From: Paenochrobactrum gallinarii
Lineage (GTDB): Bacteria > Pseudomonadota > Alphaproteobacteria > Rhizobiales > Rhizobiaceae
NCBI RefSeq assembly: GCF_014205685.1
Contig: NZ_JACIIU010000013.1
Coordinates: forward strand, 25,668-89,667
DNA: 64,000 nt
Direction of reading: 5' to 3'
Position 1 is the first letter of the stretch; every line of letters begins with the position of its first letter. The translations under genes and the position numbers were made by a program. Below, piece by piece: positions 45,321 through 55,300 of this stretch. The notes beneath the pieces were generated by a model. The model did no database searches and was not told the origin of the DNA. It was given only the letters and a program-made list of their open reading frames with translations.

Positions 45321-46826
45321 ATGACCCGCAAAGCTTTTATAGCTGCATTGCTCGCCACGGTTGTTTCAGCTGGATCAGCTTATGCGAAAGATATTCGTAT
45401 CGGTCTCAACGAAGATCCGGATTCTCTCGATCCTGTACGTTCGCGTACTTTTGTTTCCTCCATCGTTTATGAGCCACTTTGCAATCGCCTGTTCAACACA
45501 GACGAAAACATGCAGATCATTCCTGAACTTGCTACTGAGTGGAAATGGTCGGAAGATGGTCGCCAGCTGGTTATGCAATTACGTCAAGGCGTTTTGCATC
45601 ATGATAAAACACCATTCAATGCAGACTCAGCGCGCCGTGTCCTTGAACGCAACATGAATTTCGAACTGTCCAACCGTAAGGCAGAGCTTGGTTCAATTGA
45701 AAAAGTGGAAGCAACAGGCGAGCATGAGCTGACCATTACACTGAAAGCGCCTGATGTCACGCTGATTGCCCAGCTTGCACACCATGCGGGTCGCATGTAT
45801 TCACCGGATGCCGCGGATGCTGCAGGTGAAAACTTTGGTCAGAAGCCAGTTTGCACTGGCCCTTATTCTTTTGTCAGCCGCGTTGAAGGCGATCGCATTG
45901 TTCTGGAGAAATTCCCTGAATATTGGGAAGCAGACAAGTATCATTATGACCGCGTTATTTTGATGCCAATTCCAGATACTACTGTTCGTTTGGCCAACGT
46001 TCGCGCCGGTGATTTAGACATTGTCGAGCGCACGGCTCCGTCCGATGTTCCGGCTATCCGCACCGATGACCGTTTGCAGCTCTTTGAAGTCGCTAATATC
46101 GGCTATCAGGGCATTATGATTAATGTCGGCAATGGTCCAAAAGCTGAAAAGCCACTTGGCTCTAACCCATTGGTACGTCAGGCACTTTCATTGGCGATTG
46201 ACCGCGAAGCGCTCAATCAGGTGGTGTTTGAAGGCCTTTATGTACCAGGTAACCAATGGGCAGCCCCGGGCAGCACTTGGTATGATGAAAGATTCCCGGT
46301 TCCTGCACGCGATGTTGAAAAAGCCAAGCAACTGTTGGCTGAAGCAGGCGTAGAACTTCCGGTCAATATCGAAATGTCGACAGGCAACGACCCTGTTTCA
46401 CAGCAGCGGGGTCAGGTTATTCAGGCAATGGCTGCTGAAGCAGGTTTCAATATCTCGCTGCGCGCAACTGAATTCGCAACAATGCTTTCAGAAAACGCAG
46501 TAGGCAATTTTGAAATGTCCTTGCAGGGCTGGTCAGGCCGTATTGATCCGGATGCAAATATTCATTCATTCGTGCATAAAACCGGTTCTAATAACGACGT
46601 AAAATATTCCAACCCGGAGATCGATAAGCTTCTTGATCAGGCACGTGCAGAGCCAGATCCTAAGGTTCGTAAAGAGCTTTACGATCAGACAACTGCGATC
46701 CTGCAAAATGATCTGCCGTTGCTATATCTCTACCACCTGAAATATTTCTACACTTTGCGTAAGGGTATTGAAGGTTTCGTACCATATGCGGATGGTATCA
46801 TCCGACTTCGTAACGTCTCCAACTAA
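45321..46826 (+). CDS. ABC transporter substrate-binding protein (family 5, GsiB-like)
   Basis: 501 residues. AAGGAGG lies before the ATG. The signal peptide ends SAYA near residue 22. The mature part begins KDIRIGLNEDPDSLDPVRSR. NPLVRQALSLAIDREALNQV and MSLQGWSGRIDPDANIHSF are family-5 blocks. In length and character it resembles GsiB, the glutathione-binding protein, and the operon context (gamma-glutamyltransferase, fused ATPase) supports gamma-glutamyl peptides as ligand. Confidence 0.88.
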   Translation: MTRKAFIAALLATVVSAGSAYAKDIRIGLNEDPDSLDPVRSRTFVSSIVYEPLCNRLFNTDENMQIIPELATEWKWSEDGRQLVMQLRQGVLHHDKTPFNADSARRVLERNMNFELSNRKAELGSIEKVEATGEHELTITLKAPDVTLIAQLAHHAGRMYSPDAADAAGENFGQKPVCTGPYSFVSRVEGDRIVLEKFPEYWEADKYHYDRVILMPIPDTTVRLANVRAGDLDIVERTAPSDVPAIRTDDRLQLFEVANIGYQGIMINVGNGPKAEKPLGSNPLVRQALSLAIDREALNQVVFEGLYVPGNQWAAPGSTWYDERFPVPARDVEKAKQLLAEAGVELPVNIEMSTGNDPVSQQRGQVIQAMAAEAGFNISLRATEFATMLSENAVGNFEMSLQGWSGRIDPDANIHSFVHKTGSNNDVKYSNPEIDKLLDQARAEPDPKVRKELYDQTTAILQNDLPLLYLYHLKYFYTLRKGIEGFVPYADGIIRLRNVSN

Positions 46827-46834
46827 TTAGACTA

Positions 46835-46866
46835 CTTCGCCCGATGCTGATATGCATCGGGCGAAG
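46835..46866 (+). other. Hairpin between SBP and permease genes
   Basis: A 13-bp perfect stem CTTCGCCCGATGC/GCATCGGGCGAAG (46835-46847 with 46854-46866), loop of 6, no T tract. It probably stabilises the SBP message and lowers downstream levels. Confidence 0.7.
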
Positions 46867-46891
46867 CCTTGAATTTAAGGAGACGCACATA

Positions 46892-47839
46892 ATGCTGCGC
46901 TATTTCCTCAGCCGCCTTTTGGTGGCTATACCGACTTTATTTTTGATTTCGGTATTTGTTTTCATGTTGCAAAAGCTTCTGCCTGGCGATCCGATCCTTG
47001 TGATGGCCGGAGAAAGCCGCGACGCGGAAACAATTGCTTTTTTGCGTGAAAAATACCGCATGAATGATCCGCTGATCTGGCAATATATCTATTGGCTTAA
47101 AGATGTTTTGCAAGGTGATCTCGGCACATCCTTGCGCACTGGCCTGCCGGTAACCGAGCTGATTGCACAAAAGCTTCCGGTCACCATTCAACTAGCTGTG
47201 ATGGCTATGATTTTCGCAACGCTTTGCGGCATTCCAGCCGGTGTGATTTCTGCCGTCAAAAAAGGCACCTTCTGGGATTATCTGGCCAACTTTGTTGCGC
47301 TCTCCGGTTTATCCGTTCCAAATTTTTGGCTCGGCATCATGCTGATCCTTCTTGTTTCCGTAAACTTAGGCTGGCTACCGGCTTCAGGCTATGAAACACC
47401 GTTTAATGACCCTTGGCGCAGCCTGCAAACCACTTTGATGCCCGCTTTTGTGCTTGGCACTGCCATTGCCGGATCTTTAATGCGCCATACACGCTCGGCG
47501 ATGCTGAGTGTTTTGCAGCAAGATTATGTCCGCACAGCGCGCGCTAAAGGTCTGCGTGAAAAAATCGTCATTTTGCAACATGCCTTCCGCAATGCTTTGC
47601 TCCCGATCATTACGCTTTCAGCTGTGATGTTTGGTGAGCTTTTGGCAGGCGCTGTTTTGACCGAGCAGATTTTCACCATTCCGGGTTTTGGCAAGATGAT
47701 CGTCGATGCGGTATTTAACCGCGACTATGCTGTTGTTCAGGGCGTTGTGCTCGTAACCGCCACCTCTTTTATTCTGATCAACCTTCTTGCTGATCTGCTT
47801 TATTTTGTACTTAATCCGCGTATGAGGGCAAGCCTGTGA
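46892..47839 (+). CDS. ABC transporter permease (GsiC/DppB type)
   Basis: 315 residues from the ATG at 46892, with AAGGAG upstream; the frame opens earlier, at 46844, inside the hairpin region. Six helices. Conserved KLLPGDPILVMAGE, PNFWLGIMLILLVSVNLGWLP and the loop DYVRTARAKGLREKIVILQHAFRN are present. It overlaps the next gene by 4 nt (GTGA). Confidence 0.93.
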   Translation: MLRYFLSRLLVAIPTLFLISVFVFMLQKLLPGDPILVMAGESRDAETIAFLREKYRMNDPLIWQYIYWLKDVLQGDLGTSLRTGLPVTELIAQKLPVTIQLAVMAMIFATLCGIPAGVISAVKKGTFWDYLANFVALSGLSVPNFWLGIMLILLVSVNLGWLPASGYETPFNDPWRSLQTTLMPAFVLGTAIAGSLMRHTRSAMLSVLQQDYVRTARAKGLREKIVILQHAFRNALLPIITLSAVMFGELLAGAVLTEQIFTIPGFGKMIVDAVFNRDYAVVQGVVLVTATSFILINLLADLLYFVLNPRMRASL

Positions 47840-48714
47840 GTACCGCAACAACAACTGCTGCTGCCCCTGCACCGCGACGTCATAAAAATCGCGTCTGGGC
47901 AAAGTTCAAATCTAACCGCAGTGCCGTTTTAGGCGGAATTGTCGTTCTGTTCTTTATTCTTGTTGCCATTGTCGGGCCATGGTTTCCCTTGGCTGATCCG
48001 ACACTGACCAGCTGGACAGCCATTCGGCAACCGCCATCAGCAGCACATTGGCTGGGCACTGATGAACTTGGTCGTGATATTTTCTCACGCATGATTTATG
48101 GTGCCGGCGCTTCGCTTCAGGCCGGTGTCATCTCGGTGATGATTGCAGTCGCACTCGGTTTACCGCTTGGTATGCTGGCCGGCTATTTTGGCGGCTGGAC
48201 CGATCAGGTGATTGCACGTGTGACGGATGCTTTGCTTGCCATGCCGTTTTTGATTATGGCTATCGCCCTGGCTGCATTTTTGGGGCCGAGCCTCACCAAT
48301 GCGATGATTGCTATTGGTGTGTCGGCGATGCCGGTTTTCATCCGCCTCACCCGCGGGCAAGCCATGTCAGTGAAAACCGAAGAATATGTTGATGCGGCGC
48401 GTTCAATAGGCCTTAGCCATATCCGCATTATGGTGCGTTATATTTTACCGAACATTTTTGCGCCTATTTTGGTACAAGCAACTCTGACAATCGCAACCGC
48501 CATTATTGCCGAAGCCTCACTATCCTTCCTCGGCCTTGGCCAGCAAGCGCCTGCTCCAAGCTGGGGTTCGATGTTGGCAACAGCCAAAAACTTTCTGACA
48601 CAGGCGCCGCATATGGCGATCTGGCCTGGTCTGGCAATTTTCCTGGTTGTGATGGGCTTCAACTTGTTAGGTGATGGTTTGCGTGATGCGCTTGATCCGC
48701 GTGACAACGGCTAA
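47836..48714 (+). CDS. ABC transporter permease (GsiD/DppC type)
   Basis: 292 residues from a GTG start. LGTDELGRDIFSRMIYGAGASL and EYVDAARSIGLSHIRIMVRYILPN are the hallmarks of DppC-type permeases. It forms the membrane channel with the preceding subunit. Confidence 0.93.
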   Translation: MSTATTTAAAPAPRRHKNRVWAKFKSNRSAVLGGIVVLFFILVAIVGPWFPLADPTLTSWTAIRQPPSAAHWLGTDELGRDIFSRMIYGAGASLQAGVISVMIAVALGLPLGMLAGYFGGWTDQVIARVTDALLAMPFLIMAIALAAFLGPSLTNAMIAIGVSAMPVFIRLTRGQAMSVKTEEYVDAARSIGLSHIRIMVRYILPNIFAPILVQATLTIATAIIAEASLSFLGLGQQAPAPSWGSMLATAKNFLTQAPHMAIWPGLAIFLVVMGFNLLGDGLRDALDPRDNG

Positions 48715-48756
48715 AACACAGGCTGACGTCACAGCGGATATCTATGGAGAATGACA

Positions 48757-50505
48757 ATGAAGGGCGCAATTGCCTCAACACACGATCTGGCAACCCGCGC
48801 AGGGGCTGATATTCTGGCGCGCGGCGGCAATGCATTTGACGCAGCAGTGGCAGCCGGCCTCGTTTTGCAAGTGGTGGAGCCGCATTTGAACGGCCCGGGC
48901 GGTGATCTGCCTGCTATCTTATGGAAAGACGGCAAAGCGCAGATTTTATGTGCACAAGGCCCTGCACCTGCCGGCGCCACACTTAAGCACTACCGCAATG
49001 AAGGGCTGGAGCTCATTCCGGGCGATGGTCTGTTAGCAACTGTTATTCCGGGCGCATTTGACGGCTGGATGCTGATGCTACGCGATCATGGCACCATGGA
49101 ACTGGCCGATGTCATGGCCGCGGCCATAAAGCTAGCAGATGAAGGTCATCCGATCCTTGATCGCGCTGTTGATACAATTGCCGGTCTTGCTGATTTCTTC
49201 CGCAAACATTGGCAGGGCTCTGCTGATCTTTGGCTACCTAATGGGGAAGCACCGGCTAAGGGCAGCCTTTTCCGTAATCCGGAACTGGCCGCAACATGGC
49301 AGCGTATTCTTAAAGAAGCAGTGGGGGACAGCCGTGAAGCACGCATCGATGCCGCACGCGATGTTTTCTATCGCGGTTTTGTAGCCGAACGCATTGGCGA
49401 TTTCTGTGCTCAAATGCAGGCCATGGATGCCAGCGGTTCAACACATCACGGTGTGCTTACTGCCGAAGATATGGCTGGTTACAGCGCTTCTTATGAAGAG
49501 CCGCTGACCTTCCAATATCAGGGTTGGACAATTGCTAAAACCGATGCCTGGGGACAAGGCCCGGTTCTGTTGCAAACATTGTCATTACTTGCCGGCTATG
49601 ATCTGTCGTCGCTTGATCCGTTGGGCAGTGAATTTGCGCATCTGGTCATCGAAGCCGAAAAACTGGCTTTTGCTGACCGTGATACCTATTATGGTGATCC
49701 GGCCAAATCACCTGTTCCGATCAAAGAAATGTTGCAACCAGCCTATTATGAGGCACGCCGCGCATTGATTGGCGATAAAGCAGACAACAGCCTTAATCCG
49801 GGCACACCGGAAGGCTTTGCAGATCAGCGTACCCGTATGCTTGACCTGTTTGAAAGACTGAGCCGTCCGGCGGGTGCTGTTTATGAGCCGACAATGGCGC
49901 ATTTGCGTCGCACACCAAGCGGCGACACCGTACATCTTGATGTCATTGACCGCTGGGGCAATATGGTTTCGGCCACCCCGTCTGGTGGCTGGCTGCAAAG
50001 CTCGCCAACCATTCCGGGCTTGGGCTTCTGCCTCAATTCACGCGCCCAAATGTTCTGGCTGGAAGAAGGCCTGCCAACCACGCTCAAGCCAGGCAATCGC
50101 CCGCGCACCACATTGTCACCAAGTCTTGGCTGGCATGAAGATGGCCGCCGTTTGAGCTTTGGTACACCGGGCGGCGATCAACAGGATCAATGGCAGTTAT
50201 TGTTCTTCCTGCGCTACATTCATGGCAATATGGATTTAAAAGCTGCACTCGATGCGCCGATGTTCCATTCCACTCATATGCCATCAAGCTTCTATCCGCG
50301 TTCGCGTGAGCCGGGTGGTGTTGTTGCCGAAGCTGATTTGCCGCAAACAACCATTGATGCGCTGAATGAGCGTGGTCACAAAGTTCAGGTTGTGCCGGCA
50401 GGCAGTATCGGACGCGTGAGTGCTGCCGTTTATCATCCTGACAATAAATTGGAAGCAGCCATTACCCGCCGTGGTACCTATGGCGGTGCGATTGTGCTTG
50501 AATAA
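48757..50505 (+). CDS. Gamma-glutamyltransferase family protein, cytoplasmic
   Basis: 582 residues from the ATG at 48757 (GGAG 7 nt upstream; an ATG six bases earlier is too close). No signal peptide. It has the two-part Ntn-hydrolase layout: a large region, then the self-cleavage site before Thr391 in SGDTVHLDVIDRWGNMVSAT, which would become the N-terminal nucleophile of the small subunit. LNGPGGDLPAILW replaces the usual GGGGF region. It should hydrolyse or transfer gamma-glutamyl groups, for example from glutathione, after import. It sits between the permease and ATPase genes, which ties it to that uptake. Confidence 0.87.
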   Translation: MKGAIASTHDLATRAGADILARGGNAFDAAVAAGLVLQVVEPHLNGPGGDLPAILWKDGKAQILCAQGPAPAGATLKHYRNEGLELIPGDGLLATVIPGAFDGWMLMLRDHGTMELADVMAAAIKLADEGHPILDRAVDTIAGLADFFRKHWQGSADLWLPNGEAPAKGSLFRNPELAATWQRILKEAVGDSREARIDAARDVFYRGFVAERIGDFCAQMQAMDASGSTHHGVLTAEDMAGYSASYEEPLTFQYQGWTIAKTDAWGQGPVLLQTLSLLAGYDLSSLDPLGSEFAHLVIEAEKLAFADRDTYYGDPAKSPVPIKEMLQPAYYEARRALIGDKADNSLNPGTPEGFADQRTRMLDLFERLSRPAGAVYEPTMAHLRRTPSGDTVHLDVIDRWGNMVSATPSGGWLQSSPTIPGLGFCLNSRAQMFWLEEGLPTTLKPGNRPRTTLSPSLGWHEDGRRLSFGTPGGDQQDQWQLLFFLRYIHGNMDLKAALDAPMFHSTHMPSSFYPRSREPGGVVAEADLPQTTIDALNERGHKVQVVPAGSIGRVSAAVYHPDNKLEAAITRRGTYGGAIVLE

Positions 50506-50570
50506 GCGCTAAAAACTGTCGCTCAAGGCCGTGGCAACACAGCCTTGCAAGTAACAAAAGTGAGAAGACC

Positions 50571-52409
50571 ATGACCAGCCAAGTTCAACCTGTTCTTTCC
50601 ATCCGCGATCTGAAAACCTCCTTCCTCGTCGACGGCGAATGGCATGAGGTTTTGCACGGTATTTCATTTGATGTCATGCCGGGTGAAACGGTTGCAATTG
50701 TTGGTGAATCCGGTTCCGGTAAAAGTGTCACCTCACTTTCTGTTATGGGGCTGTTAAACCGTAAAAGCACCCGCCTTTCCGGCTCCATTAAGCTTAATGG
50801 CCGTGAGCTGATCGGCATTGATGAAGCTGAAATGCGTAAATTGCGCGGTACTGAAGTCGCTATGATTTTTCAGGAGCCGATGACATCGCTCAATCCTGTT
50901 TTCACCATTGGTCGTCAAATCGGTGAAGCGCTGACAGCACATCGCGTTATGTCCAAAGAAGATGTACGCGCCGAAACAATTCGCCTGCTTGAAAAAGTGC
51001 GAATTCCCAATGCTGACAAGCGTCTTTCATCCTATCCGCACGAGTTTTCAGGCGGCATGCGTCAGCGTGTTATGATTGCCATGGCGCTTGCGTCAAATCC
51101 AAAGCTGCTCATTGCCGATGAGCCGACCACTGCGCTGGACGTGACCATTCAGGGACAAATTCTAGACCTGATTAAAACGCTTCAGGAAGAAGAGCATATG
51201 GCTGTGCTCTTTATCACCCATGATATGGGTGTTGTTGCTGAAGTTTCAGATCGCACAGTGGTGATGTTTCGTGGCAATGCAGTTGAAAGCGGTCCGACCG
51301 AACAAATTTTCAGCCATCAGCAAAACCCTTATACCCGCGCGCTTCTGGCCGCCGTGCCTCGCATGGGCTCCATGGCCGGCCTTCCATATCCGCAACGTTT
51401 TGGCATTGTTGATAAAGATACCGGCATTGCAGGCGAAGCTTTGCCGCTGGATACACCGGTTGACATGTCGGTTCCTGTTTTGCAGGTACGCAATCTTGTT
51501 ACCCGCTTTGACGTAACCGGCGGCTGGTTAGGCCGTAAAACCGGTGCTGTTCATGCGGTTGAAAATGTGTCTTTTGACTTGTTTAAAGGCGAAACACTGG
51601 CGCTTGTCGGTGAATCCGGTTGTGGTAAATCCACCATTGGCCGCTCTATCATGCGTTTAACAGACAGTCGTGAAGGCGAAATTTTGCTGGACGGTAAAAA
51701 CGTCCGCACGATGCGCAAAAATGAACTGACTGCAATGCGCAGAAAAGTTCAGATGATCTTTCAGGATCCGTTCGCAAGTCTTAATCCGCGTATGTCAGTT
51801 GCATCAGCGCTTACAGAACCATTTCTGGCGCATGGTCTTGGCACACGCCAGCAAGCGCGCGATAAAGCCGCAAGCCTGATGGAAAAGGTCGGACTTTCAG
51901 CTGATATGTTGCGCCGCTACCCGCATGAGTTTTCCGGTGGTCAACGCCAGCGTATTTCAATTGCTCGTGCCTTGGCACTTGATCCTAGCATTATCATTGC
52001 GGATGAATCTGTTTCCGCTCTCGACGTTTCGATCAAGGCACAGGTGGTTAATCTGTTGCTTGATCTGCAAGAAGAGCTTGGCTTGTCCTATCTCTTCATT
52101 AGCCATGATATGGCTGTGGTTGAACGTGTCAGCCACCGTGTTGCGGTGATGTATTTGGGTGAGATTGTAGAAATTGGCCCGCGTGAGAGCATTTTTGCTA
52201 ATCCACAGCATCCATATACACGTAAATTAATGTCGGCGGTTCCGGTTCCTGATCCGGCACGCCGTCACATGAGCCGTGCAGTCAGCAATGACGAAATTCG
52301 CAGCCCGATCCGCCCGTTAAGCTATGTGCCACCTGCCCGCATTTATCATGAGGTCAGCCCTGGTCATATGGTGCGTGTAGAAGATAGCAAAACTGCTGGA
52401 GCTGCATAA
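50571..52409 (+). CDS. gsiA: Fused double ATP-binding protein (GsiA-like)
   Basis: 612 residues containing two complete ABC ATPase domains. The first (about 8-260) has GESGSGKSVTSLSVMG, FSGGMRQRVMIAMA and LIADEPTTALD. The second (about 300-560) has GESGCGKSTIGRS, FSGGQRQRISIARA and IIADESVSALD (Ser replacing the Pro of DEPTS). Both keep oligopeptide C-terminal tails (NPYTRALLAAVP and HPYTRKLMSAVP). This fusion is the arrangement of GsiA, the ATPase of the glutathione importer. It is the last gene of the operon. Confidence 0.88.
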   Translation: MTSQVQPVLSIRDLKTSFLVDGEWHEVLHGISFDVMPGETVAIVGESGSGKSVTSLSVMGLLNRKSTRLSGSIKLNGRELIGIDEAEMRKLRGTEVAMIFQEPMTSLNPVFTIGRQIGEALTAHRVMSKEDVRAETIRLLEKVRIPNADKRLSSYPHEFSGGMRQRVMIAMALASNPKLLIADEPTTALDVTIQGQILDLIKTLQEEEHMAVLFITHDMGVVAEVSDRTVVMFRGNAVESGPTEQIFSHQQNPYTRALLAAVPRMGSMAGLPYPQRFGIVDKDTGIAGEALPLDTPVDMSVPVLQVRNLVTRFDVTGGWLGRKTGAVHAVENVSFDLFKGETLALVGESGCGKSTIGRSIMRLTDSREGEILLDGKNVRTMRKNELTAMRRKVQMIFQDPFASLNPRMSVASALTEPFLAHGLGTRQQARDKAASLMEKVGLSADMLRRYPHEFSGGQRQRISIARALALDPSIIIADESVSALDVSIKAQVVNLLLDLQEELGLSYLFISHDMAVVERVSHRVAVMYLGEIVEIGPRESIFANPQHPYTRKLMSAVPVPDPARRHMSRAVSNDEIRSPIRPLSYVPPARIYHEVSPGHMVRVEDSKTAGAA

Positions 52410-52425
52410 AATAAACAAAGTGAAA

Positions 52426-52462
52426 TGATTATCCCAGCATATAGCTTATGCCGGGATAATCA
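52426..52462. terminator. Bidirectional hairpin between gsiA-like gene and xylB
   Basis: TGATTATCCC/GGGATAATCA (52426-52435 with 52453-52462) with an inner GCAT/ATGC pairing. T tracts are weak. It separates two convergent genes. Confidence 0.55.
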
Positions 52463-52521
52463 GTCATTATCATCATTCTTATATGATGAATTTTCGATGC
52501 CACTTTTCCTGCCCATGGCAC

Positions 52522-53970
52522 TCAAATCTGTTTAAGTGCAGGATATATTGATCGATAATTATGATAGGCATCTTCATATGCAGCGCGTAAATTCTTAACG
52601 GGCTCAATGATATGCCCGATAGCAGGTGGTGTGCAAACTGCAACCGGATTAAGCTTATGCGTTGCAATCATGCCTAATCTTGCTGCACCAAATGCGGCGC
52701 CATAATCGCCATCTTTAGGCACCTCAACGGGAATATTTAAAATCGTCGCAATTGATGTCAGCCAATATTGTGAGCGCGAGCCCCCGCCGATTGCAATCGC
52801 ACTTTCGATCCGTGTTCCGGCCGCAAGCAAAGCTTCAAAATTATCACGAAAAGCAAAAGCCACCCCCTCAAGAATAGCCTGTGTTAAGTCTGCGCGACTA
52901 TTTCCATGGGCAAGCCCTACGAAACTTCCACGCACCAAAGCATCGTTGTGGGGTGTCCGTTCACCAGCCAAATAAGGGAGAAACCGCACAAGACCAGGTG
53001 TCTTTAAGGCGTTGCCCAATTCCGCGGTCAAATCCGCAGCCTTCTTCTCATTAATTTTTGCAAACCAATTTAAAGAATCCGCTGCCGACAAAATAACACC
53101 CATCTGATGCCATGTATCTGGCAATACATGGCAAAAACTGTGCACTGCACTATCAGCATTGGGGCGATAAGTATCATTGGCCGTAAATAGCACACCCGAT
53201 GTTCCGAGTGAAATAAATGTACGATTGGCGCTAACTGTACCAACACCACAAGCAGACACAGCATTATCACCACCGCCGCCAGCGATAATGATGCCTGATG
53301 GCAGCCCCAGTAATTCAGCAATTTCTGATCGTAACCTTCCGGCCTGATCTGTTCCTTCCACCAAATCCGGCATTTGCTCAACGCGCATTTCAGTCTTATC
53401 AAGAAGCTCTGGTGACCATCTCCGTTCGGCCGTGTTAAGCCAGGATGTACCCGAAGCGTCCGACATGTCTGATATATATTCGCCAGACAACCAAAGCCTC
53501 AAATAATCTTTGGGCAAAAGCACTTTCCGAACACGTGCAAATATTTCCGGCTCATTTTCTTTTACCCAAACCAATTTGGGCGCTGTAAAGCCAGGAAAAA
53601 CTATATTGCCTGTCAGTTTGCGAAATTGTGTATCGGCATCCAATCGAGCCGCCTGTATATAAGTTCGCGTATCATTCCATAAAATAGCCGGTCTTAAAAC
53701 TTCATCTCCGGAGCCCAGCAAGACCGCGCCGTGCATCTGTCCTGACAGGCCAATTCCTTGTACCATAGACAGATCGCGGGCATGCGTTTTTTTGAGAACT
53801 GCAAGCGCTGCCACCACGGCCTCGCACCAATCTTGCGGGTTTTGCTCCGACCATCCGGCCTTCGGGCGTGAAATCGAAAGTTCTGCCGTCGCAGAAGCGA
53901 TCACTGACTGATCTTCACGCATCAGCAATGCTTTAATCGCTGAAGTTCCCATATCAAGGCCAAGATACAT
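52522..53970 (-). CDS. xylB: Xylulokinase
   Basis: 482 residues from the ATG at 53970; a GTG at 53979 is possible. It phosphorylates D-xylulose with ATP to xylulose-5-phosphate. FGGY-family motifs are present: MYLGLDMGTSAIKALLM, LSGQMHGAVLL and WNDTRT at the substrate site, GGGGDNAVSACGVG, LPYLAGERTPHNDALVRGSF, and IGGGSRSQYW near the ATP site. No xylA, xylR or xylose transporter lies nearby, so it is an orphan here and may serve an alditol pathway. Confidence 0.93.
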   Translation of the reverse strand: MYLGLDMGTSAIKALLMREDQSVIASATAELSISRPKAGWSEQNPQDWCEAVVAALAVLKKTHARDLSMVQGIGLSGQMHGAVLLGSGDEVLRPAILWNDTRTYIQAARLDADTQFRKLTGNIVFPGFTAPKLVWVKENEPEIFARVRKVLLPKDYLRLWLSGEYISDMSDASGTSWLNTAERRWSPELLDKTEMRVEQMPDLVEGTDQAGRLRSEIAELLGLPSGIIIAGGGGDNAVSACGVGTVSANRTFISLGTSGVLFTANDTYRPNADSAVHSFCHVLPDTWHQMGVILSAADSLNWFAKINEKKAADLTAELGNALKTPGLVRFLPYLAGERTPHNDALVRGSFVGLAHGNSRADLTQAILEGVAFAFRDNFEALLAAGTRIESAIAIGGGSRSQYWLTSIATILNIPVEVPKDGDYGAAFGAARLGMIATHKLNPVAVCTPPAIGHIIEPVKNLRAAYEDAYHNYRSIYPALKQI

Positions 53971-54102
53971 GAAAAGCACTTTCTTTATATATGGCGAAGC
54001 CAGCGATAACTGCGACTTCTGATGAACCCGATCAAGGGAGTGTAATGAGAAGTTTAACGCCTCAAAATTATTGTTTCAAACACCCAGATTACAAAATTTC
54101 AT

Positions 54103-54660
54103 TTAGACGACCAACCGGCGTCCAAAATTTTGGAATATGAATTGTCCCACATAAGCAGCAACTGCTGCCTTAATCAGATCACCTGGCACAAACAAAAGAT
54201 CGCCAATCAATGCATCCCTTACAGAAAGCCCCAAATAAATAACCAGCCATACAACCCCAAAAACATGGTCAATCAACACACCAACTGTTGCAGCTAGCAT
54301 CAATCCTGCAAAAATCGGCCAACCTGCTTTTGTTCCTTGCGTCACTTTACCGGCAATCCAGCCGGTTAAAAAAGCGCTAGGTAAAAAGCCTACCAAATAT
54401 CCTGCTGTCGGGCTAAAGAAAACCGCCAGTCCACCGCGCCCACCTGCCAAAACAGGCAGACCGACCGCAACGAGTGTCAGAAGCAAAAGTACGGAAAGAC
54501 TACCGCCACGCGCGCCCAAAACCACTCCGGCCAGCAATACACCCAAGCTCTGTGCATGGATCGGCACCGGAATGAATGTCAGCATAATGGGCGGAATAAG
54601 CCCCAAGACAACTATAATCGCAGTAAAAAGAGCAATCATAACCAGTGACTTAGTCTGCAT
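54103..54660 (-). CDS. bioY: Biotin transporter BioY
   Basis: 185 residues from the ATG at 54660 (AAGGGAT upstream; the open frame to 54723 overlaps bioN). Six helices. TFIPVPIHAQSLGVLLAGVVLG and LPVLAGGRGGLAVFFSPTAGYLVGF are the family's biotin-binding signatures. BioY is the substrate-capturing component of the ECF biotin importer and works with BioM and BioN upstream. Confidence 0.96.
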   Translation of the reverse strand: MQTKSLVMIALFTAIIVVLGLIPPIMLTFIPVPIHAQSLGVLLAGVVLGARGGSLSVLLLLTLVAVGLPVLAGGRGGLAVFFSPTAGYLVGFLPSAFLTGWIAGKVTQGTKAGWPIFAGLMLAATVGVLIDHVFGVVWLVIYLGLSVRDALIGDLLFVPGDLIKAAVAAYVGQFIFQNFGRRLVV

Positions 54661-54670
54661 TTTAAATCCC

Positions 54671-55300
54671 TTATAGCTTTTCCTGAGGCCCGCGAATATT
54701 GCGCGCATCAATGGCATTAGCAATCTCTTCTGCGCTTTGCAAAGTACCGATAACCATCGGCACTATAATAGTTGAAAGACGCAGTTTTAACCCGCGCGCA
54801 CGATGCGCTTCTGCGACGGCTCGATATCGAGCTTGTACATCCGGTACAAAACGAATGACAAGCCCGATCGCCAAGCCGATATCCCGCGCATTGACCAGAC
54901 CTGTTTTCTCCAACGGGCGGGCAAAATTCGTAATTGTATCAATAAATTGACCAATGCTGGTGGTGACAGTCACCATTGTTGCAAACAAGCTTAAACTAGC
55001 AAGACGCAGCAAAGTAATAAGTGCCGCCTCCATGCTTATTGCAAATGCTGTCCATATAACGACTACTGCAATGGTGAGCAAAAGCACCCATGTGCACAGC
55101 CATTGTTTGAGTGCGGAAGGACACATAACCAATGCACCAACAAAAACAATGCCGGACATGGCACCCAAAATGAGAAGTGAGTGCGTTGAAAAAAGCGCGA
55201 TGCTGAGTACAAATAAGGTGCAGAGTTTAAACGCTGGGCGAACACTGTATAAAAATCCGGTTTCGCCACCGGTCGTCACAGGACGCGAACCCATAGTCAT
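54671..55300 (-). CDS. bioN: ECF transporter transmembrane protein BioN
   Basis: 209 residues of the CbiQ/EcfT family with about five helices. The charged motif EAHRARGLKLRL and the C-terminal EEIANAIDARNIRGP are the two coupling helices that dock into the BioM ATPases. It overlaps bioM by 4 nt (ATGA). Confidence 0.94.
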   Translation of the reverse strand: MTMGSRPVTTGGETGFLYSVRPAFKLCTLFVLSIALFSTHSLLILGAMSGIVFVGALVMCPSALKQWLCTWVLLLTIAVVVIWTAFAISMEAALITLLRLASLSLFATMVTVTTSIGQFIDTITNFARPLEKTGLVNARDIGLAIGLVIRFVPDVQARYRAVAEAHRARGLKLRLSTIIVPMVIGTLQSAEEIANAIDARNIRGPQEKL

